Origin: Alicyclobacillus sp. ALC3
Lineage (GTDB): Bacteria > Bacillota > Bacilli > Alicyclobacillales > Alicyclobacillaceae
DNA: 64,000 bases
Direction of reading: 5' to 3'
NCBI RefSeq assembly: GCF_028751195.1
Contig: NZ_CP066785.1
Span: 62,001-126,000 of the forward strand
The position numbers were made by a program, and so were the translations under genes. The notes under the pieces are model-generated. The model saw only the letters and a list, made by a program, of their open reading frames with translations, was not told the DNA's origin and did not search any database. Positions 60,899 to 64,000 of the stretch are shown here, one piece after another; within the stretch, counting starts at the first letter, position 1; every line of letters begins with the position of its first letter.

Positions 60899-61798
60899 TT
60901 ACAGCTGTTCGACCAGCTGCATCATTTGTGCTTCCAGCAACTCGACATCCGTTTCGAGTGTTCCGATGCTCTCCTTCAAGATGTCCTGATAGAGAGCAAC
61001 TTCACTTCGAACCGTCTTGGCGCGCTGGAGAAGCGATTGAACCGTCTCATCGGTCACCTGCTCCGCTTGTAGCATCGCCCGAATTTCCTTCATGGTCAGT
61101 TCCGCCTTGTTGGTGACCACGTCTCTCACCATGTCCCGGGCTTCCGCAGTGTCCTCCACAGGCATCCGATACGCTCTGCAGCTTGGCAGGCCACTGATGA
61201 AGGCAACCAACTGGAACAGCAGGTCTTCGTGCTGTCGCGGTATCAGATAGACACCACCGGATTCCTTCAGTGCCGTGGCCGCAAGGTCCGAAAGCACGCT
61301 ATAGACGACTCGACGTTTGGCCGCACCGTCATAGGTGTCCAGGTACGTTCCGAAGTTTGTCCGAAACGTCTTCACGGCTTCGCTGATGTACGGTTCCCAC
61401 AAGTACACTTCGGTGTCTACCGACTTGTAGTTGTGGTCGAACCGGAGCATCGCCGCTTTTGGATCGTACGAAAGGCGACGACCATTGACATCGCGTGTCT
61501 CCACCACGATATGGCGGACCACCTCGTCTTTGTTGCGCCATACGTCGCGTACCAAGAGCTCGATTTTCTGGTCTCCGACCGTGACCTTCTTTTCAATCGA
61601 CTTACTCGCACGACGGTAGGCGTCTACGGCTCGAATCGATGGGAGCTTGTACTTCTCTGGCAATCCAGACTCCAAAAACGACTTTCTCACCACGTTTTGG
61701 TGTGTCTGGCTTTCCGCGATGATGTACCAAAAAAGCTGACCGATCCGATTCGAGGTTTCATTTTGGTTGGCCACCAGGTTTTGAAGGGCGACTGACAT
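60899..61798 (-). CDS. Unknown protein linked to the MoxR/VWA pair, 299 aa
   Basis: The soluble, mostly helical protein has VRDVWRNKDEVVRHIVVETR, LRFDHNYKSVDTEVYLWEPY and a C-terminal coiled coil, SIGTLETDVELLEAQMMQLV. It may belong to DUF6744, but I cannot confirm this. It stands directly upstream of the MoxR gene in the same operon, so it is a candidate substrate or adaptor of that ATPase. Confidence 0.55.
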   Translation of the reverse strand: MSVALQNLVANQNETSNRIGQLFWYIIAESQTHQNVVRKSFLESGLPEKYKLPSIRAVDAYRRASKSIEKKVTVGDQKIELLVRDVWRNKDEVVRHIVVETRDVNGRRLSYDPKAAMLRFDHNYKSVDTEVYLWEPYISEAVKTFRTNFGTYLDTYDGAAKRRVVYSVLSDLAATALKESGGVYLIPRQHEDLLFQLVAFISGLPSCRAYRMPVEDTAEARDMVRDVVTNKAELTMKEIRAMLQAEQVTDETVQSLLQRAKTVRSEVALYQDILKESIGTLETDVELLEAQMMQLVEQL

Positions 61799-61826
61799 GT
61801 GAACATTCCTCCTATCTCCACCCTGG

Positions 61827-61860
61827 CTGCACCGGGTGAAGTAGAGATTACCCAGTGCAG
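61827..61860 (-). repeat. Intergenic hairpin 9
   Basis: CTGCAC-c-GGGT/ACCC-a-GTGCAG with a 12-base loop, 28 bases before the next start. No U-tract. Confidence 0.8.
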
Positions 61861-61903
61861 TGGGTTTAGATCGGGAATGGTGTCATCCGTTCAAACTCGG
61901 AAG

Positions 61904-63085
61904 TTAGCTGGCGACTTGCTCCTGCGTAGGACTGGTCCTCATCAGGGGCGCCATGAGAGACAAACCGGTGTCTTCGCCAACTGGCGTCACAACAAACGGT
62001 AAGTTCTCACCAACCAGTCTGATTTCCATCTGCTCAACTCCTTCATACGACTTGAGCATCGCAATCAGGTAGTTGATGTTACACCGCAGGGGGAGTTCAT
62101 CCGATTCAGCGAACGTGCACGACACGACATCTACGGTATCTACGGCTTTGCCGTATTGAGCCGATATGGCCGTGACCTTCACCACCTGGGATGAAAACCT
62201 CATCTCTGCGCTCTGGTTTTCTGTCTGAGACATGATCGACACGCGTTCACATGTGTCAAGCCACGCCTGACGGTTCACAATCACGGTGTCGCGCGTGTGC
62301 TGTGGGATGATACGGGTCACGTTCGGATATTCTCCGTCCAGCCCGCGCATGACCATTTGGTACATGCCATCCCCCCAGGTTGCCACGCAAGACGCACTGC
62401 CGATTGTCAACTGCACTTCCTCATCGTCATCGTGCGCCGGCAACGTCGACATCAGTTTGTCGAGCATTTCGGCTGGAATGGGGAGGCTTCTCGGGTCTCC
62501 ATTGACCGATTGACAAGGCACAGCGTACTTTGCCAGTCGCAGCGCGTCCGTCGCAACGGCATCGAGTGCCGAGTCGGACAGCGACAGATTCACACCAGTC
62601 AGGATGGGACGTGCTTGCCCCTTGAAGACCGCATACTTTGTCCGTCGAAGCAAACGATGCAGGTCCGGTGCCAACACAACCGCGGTGGTCGTTTCCGACG
62701 CATCGTCGGTGTAGGGAACAAATTGCTCCGGGTCGAGTCCGGACAAGGTGAACTTCGCCTTGCCGAAAACTACCGTCACCTGTTTCCCGTTGGCATGGAT
62801 GGCTATCTCGCTGCTCGCGGTTTTCACGATGTCGTACAACTCCTTTGCAGGCAGCAGACAGGACCCGGATTCTTCAATTACGACAGCGGCATTCACCACT
62901 TCCTGATACATCGTCCGGCGTGTTGACATGTCCTCGGCGCTTGCGTAGAAGTCGACTTTATAATCGTCCTTGTCTGCGGAGATGAGAATGTGCTTGAGGA
63001 CCGGCCTTGTTGTGCTGCTGGGTACCACACGCACCATGTTCCGCAATACCTTTTCAAGTTCGATGTGCTGAAACGTTGTTTTCAT
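61904..63085 (-). CDS. dnaN: DNA polymerase III beta subunit (sliding clamp), 393 aa
   Basis: ATG at 63085 follows AAAGGAGCGAGG. The protein starts MKTTFQHIELEKVLRNMVRV and includes LPAKELYDIVKTASSEIAIH, KFTLSGLDPEQFVPYTD, ARPILTGVNLSLSDSALDAV, TDALRLAKYAVP and DGEYPNVTRIIP, all in DnaN order. All three clamp domains are present. The C-terminus is atypical: the usual end after the P-V/M-R region is extended (APLMRTSPTQEQVAS). As a plasmid-coded clamp it may load plasmid-specific partners. Confidence 0.9.
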   Translation of the reverse strand: MKTTFQHIELEKVLRNMVRVVPSSTTRPVLKHILISADKDDYKVDFYASAEDMSTRRTMYQEVVNAAVVIEESGSCLLPAKELYDIVKTASSEIAIHANGKQVTVVFGKAKFTLSGLDPEQFVPYTDDASETTTAVVLAPDLHRLLRRTKYAVFKGQARPILTGVNLSLSDSALDAVATDALRLAKYAVPCQSVNGDPRSLPIPAEMLDKLMSTLPAHDDDEEVQLTIGSASCVATWGDGMYQMVMRGLDGEYPNVTRIIPQHTRDTVIVNRQAWLDTCERVSIMSQTENQSAEMRFSSQVVKVTAISAQYGKAVDTVDVVSCTFAESDELPLRCNINYLIAMLKSYEGVEQMEIRLVGENLPFVVTPVGEDTGLSLMAPLMRTSPTQEQVAS

Positions 63086-63140
63086 TGAGCCTCGCTCCTT
63101 TGCCCACTTGGGCGTGTCGTTTGATAGCGCCAATTGGCGT

Positions 63141-63437
63141 TCACAGCGATGTCAGACGCGACCAGGGCGATGCCCACTCAGTCGGTACTTCCACAACGCT
63201 GCCTGGTTGAAGATTCATCCCGTTGATATGGTCGTGTTGCTCTATCGCATCGACCACATCGTTTGGGTTCGCAGTGGGGCAATGGGATTCTCCAAGCGAC
63301 CAAAGCGTCTGTCCTGCCGCGACCGTGACCGGTGTCCATCGTCCGAAAACCGGAGGCGACAGTTGCACCATCATCACGGAATCGAGCAACACAACCAGAC
63401 CCCCGATTACCGCTCCCTGCGTGATTTTTCTCAGCAT
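63141..63437 (-). CDS. LysM-like membrane-anchored protein, 98 aa
   Basis: ATG at 63437 follows AGAGGGG. A membrane anchor (ITQGAVIGGLVVLLDSVMMV) is followed by VTVAAGQTLWSLGESH, then NPNDVVDAIEQHDHINGMNL and QPGSVVEVPTE. That is a single LysM domain of the YneA style, able to bind peptidoglycan. It could inhibit division or tether a complex at the wall. Confidence 0.8.
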   Translation of the reverse strand: MLRKITQGAVIGGLVVLLDSVMMVQLSPPVFGRWTPVTVAAGQTLWSLGESHCPTANPNDVVDAIEQHDHINGMNLQPGSVVEVPTEWASPWSRLTSL

Positions 63438-63451
63438 GTTCAAGCCCCTCT

Positions 63452-63474
63452 CCGTGGATAGATTTCACCCACGG
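63452..63474 (-). repeat. Intergenic hairpin 10a
   Basis: CCGTGG/CCACGG (extended by a flanking C-G) around an 11-base loop, directly before the ribosome site of the LysM gene. Confidence 0.65.
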
Positions 63475-63481
63475 GGCCACG

Positions 63482-63515
63482 CCTCCCGAGGGTGTTGAAG
63501 ACCCTCATGGGCGGG
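63482..63515 (-). repeat. Intergenic hairpin 10b
   Basis: CC-t-CCC..GAGGGT/ACCCTC..GGG-c-GG around GTTGAAG, between the DUF4258-like and LysM genes. No U-tract. Confidence 0.75.
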
Positions 63516-63533
63516 CTGGGTCAGAACAATGAG

Positions 63534-63797
63534 CTACATACCGGCAGCGTCGACGTGCCGGTTGCGCCGCACAGAAATGGTGCTTTTCCACTCGTCTGCC
63601 ACGTACACGGATTTCACTGTCGTTGGCTTCTCCATCACGACGTGTACGGGGTTTCCATTCCAGTCTCCCCGCTTCATCACATGGCGCTTGTCTTCTTGTA
63701 CGGCGACCCCAACTTGTGCAATCTGTTCGATGACATCCAGGGGGATTCGACGTTGAATGATCCGTTTGACAGCATGTCTGTCGTAGACAATTTTCAT
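63534..63797 (-). CDS. DUF4258-like small protein, 87 aa
   Basis: ATG at 63797 follows AAGGCGG; another ATG at 63824 is possible. The sequence KIVYDRHAVKRIIQRRIPLD, then VAVQEDKRHVMKRGDWNGNP and VHVVMEKPTTVKSVYVADEW, matches the DUF4258 pattern (H-A-x-x-R-x-x-x-R then a beta sheet), a fold related to RelE/BrnT-type toxins. No antitoxin partner is visible nearby. Confidence 0.65.
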   Translation of the reverse strand: MKIVYDRHAVKRIIQRRIPLDVIEQIAQVGVAVQEDKRHVMKRGDWNGNPVHVVMEKPTTVKSVYVADEWKSTISVRRNRHVDAAGM

Positions 63798-63858
63798 GGC
63801 TGTATCCGCCTTGTGTGCATACATGGTAAACACCGTCCTTTGGATGTTTTGCGCTGTC

Positions 63859-64000
63859 CTATGCCACTTTCTGGCCAGTCGCGTTGTTGAGAATGAGTGT
63901 GTCCGCACCGGAATTGTCGGCGGCTTTCTCCCTCAATTCTTCGGCGACCTTCGGGTCGTCTGTTGCCTCGACAAAGGCAGCAATGACCTGGCCGCTCAGC
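63859..64000 (-). CDS. C-terminal end of an unknown gene, cut by the window
   Basis: The minus frame is open from the window edge to TAG at 63859 and reads LSGQVIAAFVEATDDPKVAE, ELREKAADNSGADTLILNNA, TGQKVA. It is acidic and protein-like, 62 bp before the next start. The family cannot be judged from 46 residues. Confidence 0.5.
   Translation of the reverse strand, partial: LSGQVIAAFVEATDDPKVAEELREKAADNSGADTLILNNATGQKVA

Noticed and set aside
63127-63140. GCGCCAATTGGCG as a sixth TGGCG-repeat promoter
   Set aside because: It is a palindrome with single opposed half-sites, not an 11-bp direct repeat, and no TAnnnT lies at the fixed distance.
49113-63515. Intergenic hairpins as intrinsic terminators
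   Set aside because: None is followed by a T-run in the direction of transcription, and they would cut the operon after every gene.

Overview
The window looks like part of a large conjugative plasmid or integrative element of a Gram-positive, Bacilli-type host. The reasons are strong AGGAGG-type ribosome sites, a Tad pilus set without an outer-membrane secretin, a VirB4/PrgI-type secretion system, a PcfJ/PcfK pair, and IS256, IS3 and Tn4430-like Tn3 transposases. An Alicyclobacillaceae-type host is an inference only. No rRNA, tRNA or CRISPR array was seen.

Block A (1-20.9 kb, almost all minus strand) is a surface and transfer module. It holds a stalk-domain secreted protein (cut by the window edge), small Tad pilin-like proteins, TadC, TadB, a CpaF-type ATPase, two CpaE/TadZ-like proteins, CpaB, a lytic transglycosylase and an HD-GYP protein. 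A second operon encodes a VirB6-like channel protein, the VirB4 ATPase, a separate VirB4-N-terminus-like protein, a PrgI-like protein and VirB2-like pilins. Five operon starts in this block share one promoter design: an 11-bp-spaced direct repeat of TGGCG placed exactly 22 bp before a TAnnnT -10 box. This suggests one regulator for both machines.

Block B (20.9-49 kb, mixed strands, more AT-rich) is accessory DNA. It has an XRE-TPR regulator, two secreted proteins behind a structured leader, a tyrosine recombinase with an HTH partner, a RelE/AbrB-type toxin-antitoxin pair, a putative two-subunit sigma factor next to a glycoside-hydrolase-like protein, a nested transposon stack (IS3 element inside a Tn3-family metal-efflux transposon inside an IS256-family element, each with target duplications), several gene fragments, and a BcgI-like restriction-modification operon.

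Block C (49-64 kb, all minus strand) looks like a plasmid maintenance/DNA-processing operon: PcfJ and PcfK homologues, an SNF2-like helicase, a DUF6094-like DNA methyltransferase, an orphan Phd antitoxin with a dead VapC remnant, a MoxR/VWA chaperone pair, a DNA polymerase III sliding clamp, a LysM protein and a DUF4258-like protein. Nearly every gap between these genes holds a GC-rich hairpin without a U-tract, usually placed just before the next ribosome binding site. That pattern is absent from blocks A and B.
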